Below are positions 8,380 through 17,600 of a stretch of DNA of 64,000 nt, piece by piece (position 1 is the first letter of the stretch; every line of letters begins with the position of its first letter). A model generated the notes under the pieces. The model had not been told where the DNA came from. It saw only the letters and a program-made list of their open reading frames with translations, and ran no database searches. A program made the position numbers and the translations under genes. Location: contig CAJYLO010000025.1 in NCBI GenBank assembly GCA_913776245.1, positions 173,530-237,529 of the forward strand, given 5' to 3'. The stretch is from an uncultured Chryseobacterium sp. GTDB lineage: Bacteria > Bacteroidota > Bacteroidia > Flavobacteriales > Weeksellaceae.

Positions 8380-9096
8380 ATGACAAAAGGGATTTGCAAC
8401 GTTTCCATCGCTCCGCTGAGGGCTGACAGTTCTGATAAAAGCGAAATCGTATCACAACTCCTTTACGGAGAATCTGCAGATATCATTGAGGTTAAGGACA
8501 ACTGGACCAAGATCATCACGCATTACGACAACTACGAAGCCTGGATGGACACCAAACAAATACTGCCTGTTTCTGATGAATTCTTGGCATCAAGAAAGAC
8601 AAATCTTGTGAAAGAACCGTTCCAGTCTACAATGACGGAAAGTGGAAAAATGCTTTTATCAATGGGTTCCGAAGTCACTTTTGAAACCACCGCACCAACA
8701 CGTGGCCATGATCTCAGCGAAAGCATTGTCAACTGCGCCAAAGAATTCCTGAACGTTCCTTATCTCTGGGGCGGAAAAAGTTTTTTTGGGATTGACTGCA
8801 GTGGCTTTACCCAGATCGTTTATAAAATCCATGGCATTAAAATCCCAAGAGACACCTATCAGCAGGCAGCATTGGGCGAAGCATTGACTTTTATTGAAGA
8901 AGCTAAGCCTGGTGACCTTGCATTTTTTGAAAATCCGGAAGGGAGAATCATTCACGTCGGATTTATCCTCGCCGATCAGAAAATAATCCATGCGCACGGA
9001 AAAGTCCGTATTGACAGCCTGGATTCTTCCGGAATCTTTAACAAGGACCAAAACAGACACACCCATAAACTGAGATTTATTAGATCTTATTTCTAA
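8380..9096 (+). CDS. C40 family (NlpC/P60) peptidase with SH3 domain
   Basis: A 238-residue putative cell-wall endopeptidase. Residues about 8-62 form a bacterial SH3 domain and residues about 112-236 the NlpC/P60 domain with Cys140 (GIDCSGFTQ), His192 (GRIIHVGF) and a third polar position near His204. This layout matches gamma-D-glutamyl-diamino acid endopeptidases of the YkfC type, which act on muropeptides. No signal peptide is present, so it may work on recycled peptides in the cytoplasm. The ATG at 8380 is chosen over the TTG three codons upstream. Confidence 0.88.
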   Translation: MTKGICNVSIAPLRADSSDKSEIVSQLLYGESADIIEVKDNWTKIITHYDNYEAWMDTKQILPVSDEFLASRKTNLVKEPFQSTMTESGKMLLSMGSEVTFETTAPTRGHDLSESIVNCAKEFLNVPYLWGGKSFFGIDCSGFTQIVYKIHGIKIPRDTYQQAALGEALTFIEEAKPGDLAFFENPEGRIIHVGFILADQKIIHAHGKVRIDSLDSSGIFNKDQNRHTHKLRFIRSYF

Positions 9097-9101
9097 CATA
9101 C

Positions 9102-9130
9102 ACGCTTCTGAAGTTCAGAAGCGTTTTTTT
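9102..9130 (+). terminator. Terminator of the NlpC/P60 gene
   Basis: ACGCTTCTG and CAGAAGCGT form a 9-bp stem around AAGTT, directly followed by a run of T, 5 nt after the stop codon. Confidence 0.85.
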
Positions 9131-9426
9131 ATGCAGTTAATCAAAAAACACCAGCAGTAGCTCATATTTTTCTGTCTGGTTTGTAATTAAAATTAATTTG
9201 TAATTTCATTTTCAGAAATTTTTGATGCATTAAAAAAAATATCACTTTTTGTTTTATTATTGGCGTATTTGGACAAGATTTTTTCAAAAGAGTTTTTATG
9301 TTTAAATGGTTGCTTAATTATATATTCTAATCAATATAAGAGTATTTATTAATAATGGTTGTTAAAATGAAAATAATTAGTACATTAACCATAACAAAAA
9401 ACCAATTTAATTAAAAATAAACTATT
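9131..9426. other. AT-rich leader of the LipL32-like gene
   Basis: About 300 bp with very low GC and no open frame of note. It must hold the promoter of the LipL32-like gene, but no clean TAnnTTTG box with a partner TTG was found; TATGTTTA near 9297 is the nearest match. The segment just before the ATG (AAAAATAAACTATT) is an A-rich translation-initiation region of the kind usual in Bacteroidota. Nothing else was seen. Confidence 0.4.
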
Positions 9427-10122
9427 ATGAAGAAACTATTACTACCATTAGTGATTGTTGTTGCAGCAACATCACTTTCCGCACAAAAACTAGATAAGTT
9501 CGGAGCGGATCTTGGCAAAAAATCCGTGCTTGGCAAAGAAATCCGGTTACCTTATACAGACGTTACCAATTATTACGGCTATATCAGTCCTTCAACTGCG
9601 CCGGATGAGGTGAAGAACGGAAAAAAAATGTATTACGTTTATGTATGGATTCCTGTTGCAGCACCTGAGTTGGGTGTCCGGATGATATCTCCTGTTCCTG
9701 ATGGATTGAAATCCGGTGATAAAGATTATATCTCACCAGATTATACCGCTAATGCTGCAGACAAATCAACTTATTTTGATACCTGGATAGTGTTGGAAAG
9801 AGCCAACGGCATTATGAAACTGGAAGATGCAGCTTCTAAAGCTAAAACTGCCAGCTGGACTACATTGGAAAATAACGATGACTCCAGCGAAATGCCGGCT
9901 CAGCCATCAGGAAAAAAATACAATTCTTTGATGCGTATCACAAGTGATCTTTCAAACCCGGCAAAATCTCTTATTGCCGGATTATACAGAATTGGGTTCA
10001 CAACTTATAAAACCGGTGATGTACAAGGAAGCTTTTTTGCCCAGATTGGCGCACCGATTGGCCTGCCGGGTGTAGCAATCGCCAGCAAGCCTGAAGATCT
10101 TATGAAGAATGTTAAAAAATAA
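9427..10122 (+). CDS. LipL32-like secreted protein
   Basis: A 231-residue protein with a signal peptide cleaved after SLSAQ (about residue 20). Blocks along its whole length match my memory of leptospiral LipL32: LPYTDVTNYYGYISP (41-55), APDEVKNGKKMYYVYVWIP (58-76), LGVRMISP (82-89), FDTWIVLER (117-125), KYNSLMRI (164-171), GLYRIGFTTYK (185-195) and GSFFAQIG (201-208). LipL32 is the major outer-membrane lipoprotein of pathogenic Leptospira and binds calcium and host matrix proteins. Here the signal has no lipobox cysteine, so this version should be soluble or surface-bound by other means, and the poly-Asp loop is reduced to NNDDSSE (149-155). It stands alone with its own terminator. Confidence 0.85.
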   Translation: MKKLLLPLVIVVAATSLSAQKLDKFGADLGKKSVLGKEIRLPYTDVTNYYGYISPSTAPDEVKNGKKMYYVYVWIPVAAPELGVRMISPVPDGLKSGDKDYISPDYTANAADKSTYFDTWIVLERANGIMKLEDAASKAKTASWTTLENNDDSSEMPAQPSGKKYNSLMRITSDLSNPAKSLIAGLYRIGFTTYKTGDVQGSFFAQIGAPIGLPGVAIASKPEDLMKNVKK

Positions 10123-10128
10123 ATAAAA

Positions 10129-10158
10129 AACGCTCCGAAAATCCGGAGCGTTTTTTTT
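10129..10158. terminator. Bidirectional terminator
   Basis: AACGCTCCG pairs with CGGAGCGTT around a 6-base loop, with an A run on the left and eight T on the right. It serves the LipL32-like gene and the convergent minus-strand gene ending at 10167. Confidence 0.85.
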
Positions 10159-10166
10159 GATATACT

Positions 10167-10418
10167 TTAGAACAGGTTTCTGGATTTGGCCTCTTCTTTT
10201 ACTTTTCCATAACTCATAATATTTGCAATAAGCAGAGGAATAAAGGTAATCGGCAATATCGTAAAAACACCAAAACCCTTAGTAGCCGTTATGTACAGAC
10301 CACAAATCAGCATAATGATGAATAATGAAAAAAAAGCGATATAAATAGCCTTCGCTGATTTCAGTTTCCTGAGCAATTCATCATTGGTGAGTTCCGAAAG
10401 CTTGTCTGTATTTTTCAT
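10167..10418 (-). CDS. Small two-helix membrane protein
   Basis: An 83-residue protein with a charged amphipathic N-terminus (LSELTNDELLRKLKSAK, residues 6-22), two hydrophobic helices at about 25-46 and 50-68, and a basic tail. Similar small flavobacterial proteins have been labelled redox-active disulfide protein 2 in databases, but there is a single cysteine here (residue 39), so that label would not be supported. Its start lies 3 nt after the stop of the TonB-dependent receptor gene, which makes co-transcription and coupled translation likely. Function unknown. Confidence 0.75.
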   Translation of the reverse strand: MKNTDKLSELTNDELLRKLKSAKAIYIAFFSLFIIMLICGLYITATKGFGVFTILPITFIPLLIANIMSYGKVKEEAKSRNLF

Positions 10419-10421
10419 TTG

Positions 10422-12866
10422 TCAGAGTTTAAAGTTTAATGTCACGTTGAAGAATCTTCCCGTCAGTCTAACCGGAACAGGATAATAAACACTTGGTGAA
10501 GAACTGACATCACTGACCCATTGGTTTGCAATTGTATTATTGATATTGAATGCGTTGAAAATCTGAACTCCCAAACTTAACTCCTTAAAATTTTTCCAAA
10601 AAGTGCCGCTGGCTTTATTATCTTTCTGATCAATAAAAATCTTTGTAAGACCGATATCTACCCTTTTGTAGGAAGGTAATGTTTTCTGATAACGGTAAGC
10701 TGCATAATAATCCGGCAATCCTGCGCTGTCAAATGATACCGGAGTTCCCGAATTGATTCCGCTGGCAAAGGTCAATGTCAGATTTACTCTCATGCTCGTA
10801 AATTTCGGCATATAATCCTGGTAAAACATTGAAAAGCGGAAACGCTGGTCTGTTGGTCTTGGGATGTACCCTTTTCCATCAATACTTTCATAGACTCTGG
10901 CATAACTGGCAGAAACCCAGGAATCTACTCCAGGAACAAACTGACCGAATAATCTGGCATCCAATCCATACGCATAACCTTCTGAGTTATTCTTTCCGGC
11001 ATAGCGGATTCTGACATTATCCAGATAATAAGGAATCAGGTTTTCCATTTTCTTATAATACGCTTCAGTAGTAAGTTTGAATGGTTTTCTGTCTTTACCA
11101 CCCACCTGGAACTCATAATCATTAGCAATGATAATCTGATAAGATTTCTGAGCTTCAATATTTGGGTTGAATGCACCCGTAAGATCCTTGATCTCTTTAT
11201 AAAATGGAGCCTGGTAATAAACACCACCTGAGATCCTGAACAACATATCCATATCCCAGTTCGGTTTGATGGCAATTTGCGCTCTCGGACTAAACAGCGT
11301 CTGCTTGTTGAAGCTCCAGTTCTGTATTCTTGCGCCGCCATTCACAAAAATCCTGTTGCTTCCCCAGTAGAATTTCTTAGAAAACTGTGCATAAGCCGAG
11401 ATTCTGGTTGGTGAGATATTATTTTGTCCGGCAATGTTGAATTTCAGATTGAGATCCGATGTATCAAGCTGTCCCGGGATGACGAAATCTCTTGGAGTGC
11501 TGTAACCGATAGAATCTACAAACTGCCATTCATTGGTAAAATCTTTAATCGTTTCCCTTTCGAATTTGGCGCCGACTTCAATATCCGTATTGACATCCGG
11601 CGAAAATTTTGTTCTGAACTGCGATCCAACGACGCGAACTAATAAATCATTTCTTGCATGATCTATCTGTCCGCCGGCATCATAACCTGCAACAGGATTT
11701 CCTTCCTCATCAAATGCTTCCAAAATGTAGCCGGAAGCTAAAGAATAATACTCTCTTTCTCTGTTCTGATAAGCAAAATTATCTAATGTAAACTGCCATT
11801 TTTTATTTGGTTTGAAATTGACACTCACCGTTCCCATTATATTCTTGTACTCATCGTCTTCCTGCCCGTTATAAAAAACAGTCAGCCTCAAAGGACGCTG
11901 AAGGCTTCCGAAATCCACTTCCTTCTGCTTGGGAACCATTTTATAATCGTTCTTGGCAAAATAACCTAAGAAAGACAATGACCATTTTTCATTGAACTGG
12001 TAATTAAGATAAGATTGCAGATCAAAGTACTGCGGGTTGAAGTCGGTATCTTCATTCAGCGTGTTGAGTACCAAATTCGTGTTCCTGTAACGGCCAGAAA
12101 TAAGACCTGTGAGTTTTTTATCCCTGGATGCAAAACCTGTGGTCAGCCTCCCGCCAATCAGGCTTGCTTCACCGGAAAGCTCAAACTTTTCCGGCTGTCT
12201 GTAATAAATATTTAAAGCGGATGACATTTTATCACCATATCTCGGCTCAAAACCACCTGCTGAGAAATTGATGGTGGAAACCATATCAGGATTGATGATA
12301 CTCATCCCTTCCTGTAAAGAGTTACGAACCAGAAATGGCCTGTAAAGCTCGATATCATTAATGTAAATCAAATTCTCATCATAATTTCCGCCTCTTACCA
12401 TATACTGAGAGCTGAGCTCAGCGTTGGAGTTTACGGAAGGTAAACTTTTGATAAGACTTTCCACTCCGCCACCAAGCGAAATAACGGTCTGTGCTTCCTT
12501 CGCCGAAATTTCTACAGAGGTAAGATCATTAGTGGTCCGTTTTGCTCTTTTCTGGAAAACGACTTCCTGGATTTCATTTTCTTTAGCGACAGGAAGAAAA
12601 AGAACATTGACAGATTGCGATCTCGGCGATGTTTTAATGACTTTTGAAAAGCCTTTAAAATTCTCTTTTTGTACTTTCAGTTCCTGCTCTGTGGTGGCAA
12701 TCGGGATCTTTATGAAACCATTATTATCGGTTTTATAAGACTGATTGTTATAGGTTACCTCTGCATCGGAAACCGATTTTCCGTCTTCGTCCAGAACTTT
12801 TAGGGTGATTTGTGAAAATGCCGTCAGTGGCAATAAAAAGAGAATTAAAAAGATATAATTTTTCAA
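10422..12866 (-). CDS. TonB-dependent receptor with carboxypeptidase-like domain
   Basis: An 814-residue outer-membrane receptor. A signal peptide (MKNYIFLILFLLPLTAFSQ) is followed by a carboxypeptidase-regulatory-like beta-sandwich (about 20-100), a linker (VVFQKRAKRTTNDLTS), the plug domain (about 115-225, with SVNSNAELSSQYMVRGGNY) and a 22-strand barrel ending in the aromatic FFNVTLNFKL. No SusD partner is next to it, so it is not a polysaccharide-utilisation pair; TonB-linked import of a metal complex or other ligand is the general expectation. CAAAAATA at 12917-12924 (TATTTTTG on the minus strand) is a possible -7 box. A small membrane protein gene follows. Confidence 0.9.
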   Translation of the reverse strand: MKNYIFLILFLLPLTAFSQITLKVLDEDGKSVSDAEVTYNNQSYKTDNNGFIKIPIATTEQELKVQKENFKGFSKVIKTSPRSQSVNVLFLPVAKENEIQEVVFQKRAKRTTNDLTSVEISAKEAQTVISLGGGVESLIKSLPSVNSNAELSSQYMVRGGNYDENLIYINDIELYRPFLVRNSLQEGMSIINPDMVSTINFSAGGFEPRYGDKMSSALNIYYRQPEKFELSGEASLIGGRLTTGFASRDKKLTGLISGRYRNTNLVLNTLNEDTDFNPQYFDLQSYLNYQFNEKWSLSFLGYFAKNDYKMVPKQKEVDFGSLQRPLRLTVFYNGQEDDEYKNIMGTVSVNFKPNKKWQFTLDNFAYQNREREYYSLASGYILEAFDEEGNPVAGYDAGGQIDHARNDLLVRVVGSQFRTKFSPDVNTDIEVGAKFERETIKDFTNEWQFVDSIGYSTPRDFVIPGQLDTSDLNLKFNIAGQNNISPTRISAYAQFSKKFYWGSNRIFVNGGARIQNWSFNKQTLFSPRAQIAIKPNWDMDMLFRISGGVYYQAPFYKEIKDLTGAFNPNIEAQKSYQIIIANDYEFQVGGKDRKPFKLTTEAYYKKMENLIPYYLDNVRIRYAGKNNSEGYAYGLDARLFGQFVPGVDSWVSASYARVYESIDGKGYIPRPTDQRFRFSMFYQDYMPKFTSMRVNLTLTFASGINSGTPVSFDSAGLPDYYAAYRYQKTLPSYKRVDIGLTKIFIDQKDNKASGTFWKNFKELSLGVQIFNAFNINNTIANQWVSDVSSSPSVYYPVPVRLTGRFFNVTLNFKL

Positions 12867-12981
12867 AGCTGTAGTTTTTTAATCTGATGTTTATTGTTTT
12901 TGTACTATTGAATCAACAAAAATAGCAATTAATACAAAGAACGAAAGAATATTTGAAATTCTTGTGCTAAAAACTGAAATA

Positions 12982-13008
12982 AATAAAAAGTCCGGTAATT
13001 CCGGACTT
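12982..13008 (-). terminator. Terminator of kdsA
   Basis: AAGTCCGG pairs with CCGGACTT around TAATT. Read on the minus strand it is followed by TTTTATTT, 8 nt after the kdsA stop. Confidence 0.75.
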
Positions 13009-13015
13009 CATTTTT

Positions 13016-13825
13016 TTATAATATGGCTTCTCTGATTCTGGTAAGTTTCCCTAAAAGATCATTCAGCAAATCCAGCTTCAGCATATTGGCACCGTCTGAT
13101 TTTGCAACGGAAGGATCCGGATGTGTTTCTATGAAAATGCCGTCCGCTCCTACTGCAATCCCTGCTTTTGCTATTGTCTCAATCAGTTCCGGTCTGCCAC
13201 CAGTCACTCCCGAATTCTGATTCGGTTGCTGAAGTGAATGGGTAACATCCAGAATCACCGGAGAATATCCTCTCATTGTGGGGATTCCGCGGAAATCTAC
13301 TACCAGATCCGTATATCCGAAAGAATTTCCTCTTTCAATAATTGCTGTTTTTTCATTACCGGAATCTTTCACCTTCTGAACTGCAAATTTCATAGATTCC
13401 GGCGAGAGAAACTGCCCTTTTTTAAGAGTCACCGCTTTCCCTGTTTCAGCAGCAGCTATCAAAAGATCCGTCTGCCTTACTAAAAATGCAGGAATCTGTA
13501 AAACATCCACATATTCCGCAGCCAAAGCAGCGTGATCGTTTTCATGAATGTCAGTTGTAGTCGGAACATTGAACGTCTCCCCTACTTTCCTCAGGATTTT
13601 TAACGCTTTCTCATCTCCGATTCCGGTGAAGGAATCTACTCGGCTTCTATTAGCCTTTCTGAAGCTTCCTTTGAAGATGTAAGGAATATTATATTTGTCG
13701 GACAACTTCACGATATGCTCTGCAATCTGCAATGCCATTGTTTCATCTTCAATAGCACAAGGCCCTGCGATCAGGAAAAAATTATTCGAATCTTTGTGAT
13801 GAATATGATCTAAATATTGTATCAT
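13016..13825 (-). CDS. kdsA: 3-deoxy-8-phosphooctulonate synthase
   Basis: A 269-residue TIM-barrel enzyme of the DAHP/KDO8P synthase family. It condenses phosphoenolpyruvate with arabinose-5-phosphate to make KDO-8-phosphate for the lipid A inner core. Clear landmarks are FFLIAGPCAIED (17-28), FKGSFRKANRSR (53-64), the TTDIHE segment, KKGQFLSPESM and RGNSFGYTDLVVD. Length is close to the E. coli enzyme (284). The Asn of KANRS, typical of the metal-independent class, is present. It is a single-gene unit; CAAATATA at 13879-13886 (TATATTTG on the minus strand) may be its -7 box. Confidence 0.95.
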   Translation of the reverse strand: MIQYLDHIHHKDSNNFFLIAGPCAIEDETMALQIAEHIVKLSDKYNIPYIFKGSFRKANRSRVDSFTGIGDEKALKILRKVGETFNVPTTTDIHENDHAALAAEYVDVLQIPAFLVRQTDLLIAAAETGKAVTLKKGQFLSPESMKFAVQKVKDSGNEKTAIIERGNSFGYTDLVVDFRGIPTMRGYSPVILDVTHSLQQPNQNSGVTGGRPELIETIAKAGIAVGADGIFIETHPDPSVAKSDGANMLKLDLLNDLLGKLTRIREAIL

Positions 13826-13942
13826 TTCTTTGGTTTTAGAATTATAATTTCAGAATGAACGACTCCAAAATCTGAGTACAAATATACGGAATTAATAACG
13901 CAATTTTTTTCCGACTTGCGCTATCACAATGGTTGAAATTAT

Positions 13943-14476
13943 CTATTTATCAAATTTGATGATGATTTTTTGGAATGTATTAATGTTGCGGCTCGTCATT
14001 TTATCTTTTAGGCTTTTCTTCCCGAGAACTTTCCCAAAGTCGGAATCCAGCGTTTGTCCTTTCGGGACTTGCCAGTAGAAAATACCATTGACGATTTTAC
14101 CCTTTTCATTCTCTGCGTGATTTGATTTTTGAAATTCTTCCAGCAGAGTTTCTTCTACTTTTTCAGAACCCAGAAAAACATAATTGTGACAATTTTCGAC
14201 CGGCGGAAACGGATCATTCTCTAAAATTTCGTTGATTTCTTTTTCGTTTTTAATAAAAAGAAAGGCATCATAATTAAAATGTTCCGACATTGATTTTTCT
14301 AAGATCTTCTTTAATTCGGATGAAGTTTTATCGGACTGAAACAGAATATTTCCGCTCGCCAAAACCGAAGATACATTCTGAGCGCCCGCATCTGAAAACA
14401 CTTTGCAGACATCTGCCATTTTCATATTGGTTCCTTTGACATTAACACCCCGGAGAAACGCACAGTATTTTTTCAT
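13943..14476 (-). CDS. DUF1697 domain-containing protein
   Basis: A 177-residue cytosolic protein beginning MKKYCAFLRGVNVKGTNMKM; the FLRGVNVxGxN opening and the LASGNILFQS segment are the signature of DUF1697, a widespread family without an assigned function. The start codon abuts a tandem array: on the coding strand the four units read CTATCAA directly into the ATG, and a longer GAATTAA array lies just upstream. Expression could therefore vary with repeat number. No ribosome-binding sequence other than this A-rich repeat is seen. Confidence 0.85.
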   Translation of the reverse strand: MKKYCAFLRGVNVKGTNMKMADVCKVFSDAGAQNVSSVLASGNILFQSDKTSSELKKILEKSMSEHFNYDAFLFIKNEKEINEILENDPFPPVENCHNYVFLGSEKVEETLLEEFQKSNHAENEKGKIVNGIFYWQVPKGQTLDSDFGKVLGKKSLKDKMTSRNINTFQKIIIKFDK

Positions 14477-14506
14477 AGTTGATAGTTGATAGTTGATAGT
14501 TGATAG
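14476..14506. repeat. Heptanucleotide tandem repeat (TAGTTGA)4
   Basis: Four perfect TAGTTGA units plus TAG, touching the start codon of the DUF1697 gene. On that gene's strand the unit reads CTATCAA, which has no stop codon in any frame. Confidence 0.95.
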
Positions 14507-14511
14507 TAAAA

Positions 14512-14594
14512 TTAATTCTTAATTCTTAATTCTTAATTCTTAATTCTTAATTCTTAATTCTTAATTCTTAATTCTTAATTCTTAATTCTTAATT
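14512..14594. repeat. Heptanucleotide tandem repeat (TTAATTC)11
   Basis: Eleven perfect TTAATTC units plus a six-base partial copy, separated from the TAGTTGA array by five bases. It fills the gap between the DUF1697 gene and the DUF2723 terminator. Because 7 is not a multiple of 3, its TAA falls in every frame on both strands. Confidence 0.97.
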
Positions 14595-14632
14595 AAAAAA
14601 TAAGCGTTTCAAAATTCTGAAACGCTTATTTT
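14595..14632 (-). terminator. Terminator of the DUF2723 gene
   Basis: A 15-bp perfect stem (AAAATAAGCGTTTCA and complement) with a 6-base loop; it begins right at the stop codon of the minus-strand gene and ends in a run of T on that strand. The symmetric A and T runs make it potentially bidirectional. Confidence 0.85.
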
Positions 14633-17600
14633 TTATTGAGTAACTTTCATCAGCTGTTTTGTGATGTTGTCCATCTTTTCAGCTTCATAAGTCGTGTCAT
14701 AATCTTTCATAATATCAAAAAGATAAGAATAAAAAGATGTTACTTTCTGGACATCATCCGCCTTTTTGAAGGCTTTTTCCTTACCCATTTCCTGAAGATC
14801 CTTAATAAAATTATTGAATCGTTTATCTATGACATTGAGTGAGTTGATAAGATACTGATAGCCTTTATCCTTTTGCCCGATCTTATTATAGGCATCGGAA
14901 ACAGCCCCTACCACAAGAGAATATTCCATTGGTTTGGTTTTCATTTGTCTCGCCGCATAAGCCTGGAATTTAGGCGATAATTTCGTGTAGTAATCATACT
15001 CCTCAAAAATGCCTTTTTTGAGTTCTTCTGCCAGTTTCAGTCCTTTTTGCTCTTGTCCTGCAACGATATATGCGTAGACAATAGAACTCAGTGACCTTGG
15101 ATCGTTGTATTTGGAAACAGGAATTTCTTTACTAGCCAAATCCAAGATTTCGATAGCCTTTTGCTTTTCACCTTTCAGTGCTAAAGCTTCGGCAGCGCGG
15201 CTTGCAGATGATCTGTATCCCACAATATTCTGTGTACAGGTTTCATCAAAGTGAACATTTAAATCTTTGAAATTGCCCCATCTGTAGTTTTTCACAATAT
15301 TATACAGCTCATCAGCATTCACCATTCCTAACTCACCATCAGGAGATTCTTCCGTTTTTATGGGAACCAATCTGTAGCTGAAACCATCGAATTTCAGATA
15401 ATTCGAAAGGAAAAATAAATTACTGCTGTCATAGATCCCGCCGCTTGAAAAGTTGATTGGACGCTTCCAGTCGAAATTAGCCAGGATGTCCAGCATCATC
15501 ATATTATTCTTGAACATACTGGAACCTTTATAATTGATGACAATCTGTTTTTCCGCTTTTTGCGCTTCAGCAGGTGTAATGATTCCTGATTTTACGGCAT
15601 TGTTCACATTAACCGGAAGAATAAATTTGGAAACCGGAAGAAAGTTGAATTTTTCATAACGCTCATTACCAAAAATCATTTTAACGATTTCGTCCTTTTC
15701 CGGTGATTTCATTTTCAGGAAGTTAACCGCCTCTTTCATCGTCATTGAATCCTGTGTCATATATTTTCTAAATGCCGCAAATTCCGTATCTGGTGCACCC
15801 TGATCTTTAAGATTGGCGAAGATATTGGACCAATCATCCTGGGTCATCAGATAAACCTGATCATTCGAACCTTCCCTGTAATCTTCGTGAGTCAGGGTTG
15901 AAGGAACCGGCATCGAATTATAGGTTCTTCTCTTCACCTGGTCTATATTCCAAGGTGTTGATAACAATGTAAAATTAACCACTTTTACATCCGGACGAAA
16001 CTCCTCAGTTTCCTGAATAGCCCAAACCGGATAAGTATCATTATCGCCGTAAACAAACATAATTCCGTCTTTTGGCAATGATTTTAAACTGGAATAAGCA
16101 TAATCGTAAGCAGTGTAACGTCCGCTTCTGTCGTGAACATTATAATTCTGGAAACCCATCATCAACGGAATTCCAAGTAAAATCACACCGGTTATAATCT
16201 GAACTGATTTAGTCTTGATTTTTTTCTGAAGCAGCCAGTAAATAGCTGCAACACCAAGACCAATCCAAATTGCAAATGCGTAGAATGAGCCGACCATCGC
16301 ATAATCTCTTTCACGAGGCTCAAAAGGTTTTACTCCGGTGTAGAAAACAATTCCTACACTGGTTAAAATAAACAATGATAAAATGGCATAAAACCTTCCG
16401 AAATCTTTATTAAGCTGAAAGAAGAAACCTATCAGACCAAGAATCAGTGGCAAAAGGAAAAACTTTACCGTACTTGTATTCTGGAATTTGGCAGGCATCT
16501 CGCTCTGGTCTCCCCAAAGATTGTTATCGATGAAAGGAATTCCGGTGATGAAATTGCCATTGGTATTTTCCATATGTCCTTCCACATCATTTTGTCTGCC
16601 GGAATAGTTCCAAAGCAGATATCTCGCAAAGTAAAAATAATTCTGAAATGTGATGAAATAATCCAGATTCTGAGCCAGAGTTGGTTTCTGAACATTAATG
16701 ATTCCGAATTGTTTCGCCTTCAGGTAATCATCCATTTTGATGGTTCCGTTCTCATATTTCTGACGAAGCTCATCAAAGAATTGTTTTGCTTCAGGACTTT
16801 CAGCAACCTGCTCATTACCATAATTGAATGTAAAATCCGGAGCTCCGTACATTGATATATAATTTGGCATCACCGATTTATCTTCACTGAACATTCTCGG
16901 GAAAAACCCGACGTGTTCTTTACTGTAAACATAATTGAATTTTTCACCTACAACACGGTATCTTCCAGTCTGTGGATCGCGCTCATAAGTATCGCCGGTT
17001 TTTTCTGTCTTGTAACTTCCGTCTTCATTTTTTTCGATGCCGTTAGGATCAAGATAAGCGGTATAATTTTGTCCGTAGAAGGTAGGCCAGTCTCCGTATT
17101 GTTCACGGTTATAGTAATCCAGCATCCCGATGGCGTTGTCCGGATCGTTAAGGTTCATTGGTGGATTGGCATTAGCCCTGATAGGAATCACCAGCCAGCA
17201 GGAAAACCCGATGATCATATAAACAACGGACAATGCAATAGTCTGGTAAAGTGATTTCCCTGTTTTTCTGGTGTAAGTAATCAAAAGATAGCAAAGGGAA
17301 GTAAATAACACAAACGCTATAATAGTTCCAGAGTGGAAAGGCATTCCCATTCCATTAACAAAAATCAGCTCACATTTGAAGAAAAACCACATTACCAGTG
17401 GGAAAATAAATTTGAACACAATTGCAAGAATCACGAGCGTGATTCCATTAGCCCATAAAAAAGACTTCCATGTAAACTGATATTTTCTGGTGTAATAAAT
17501 GAGACAAACTGCAGGAAGCGCAAGCATACACATCATATGAACACCTACTGATAGCCCAATCACGAAAAACAACAGAATGATCCATCTTTCATTATCTTTT

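Noticed and set aside
14512..14594. CRISPR-like array
   Set aside because: Units are 7 bases with no spacers; no cas genes in the window.
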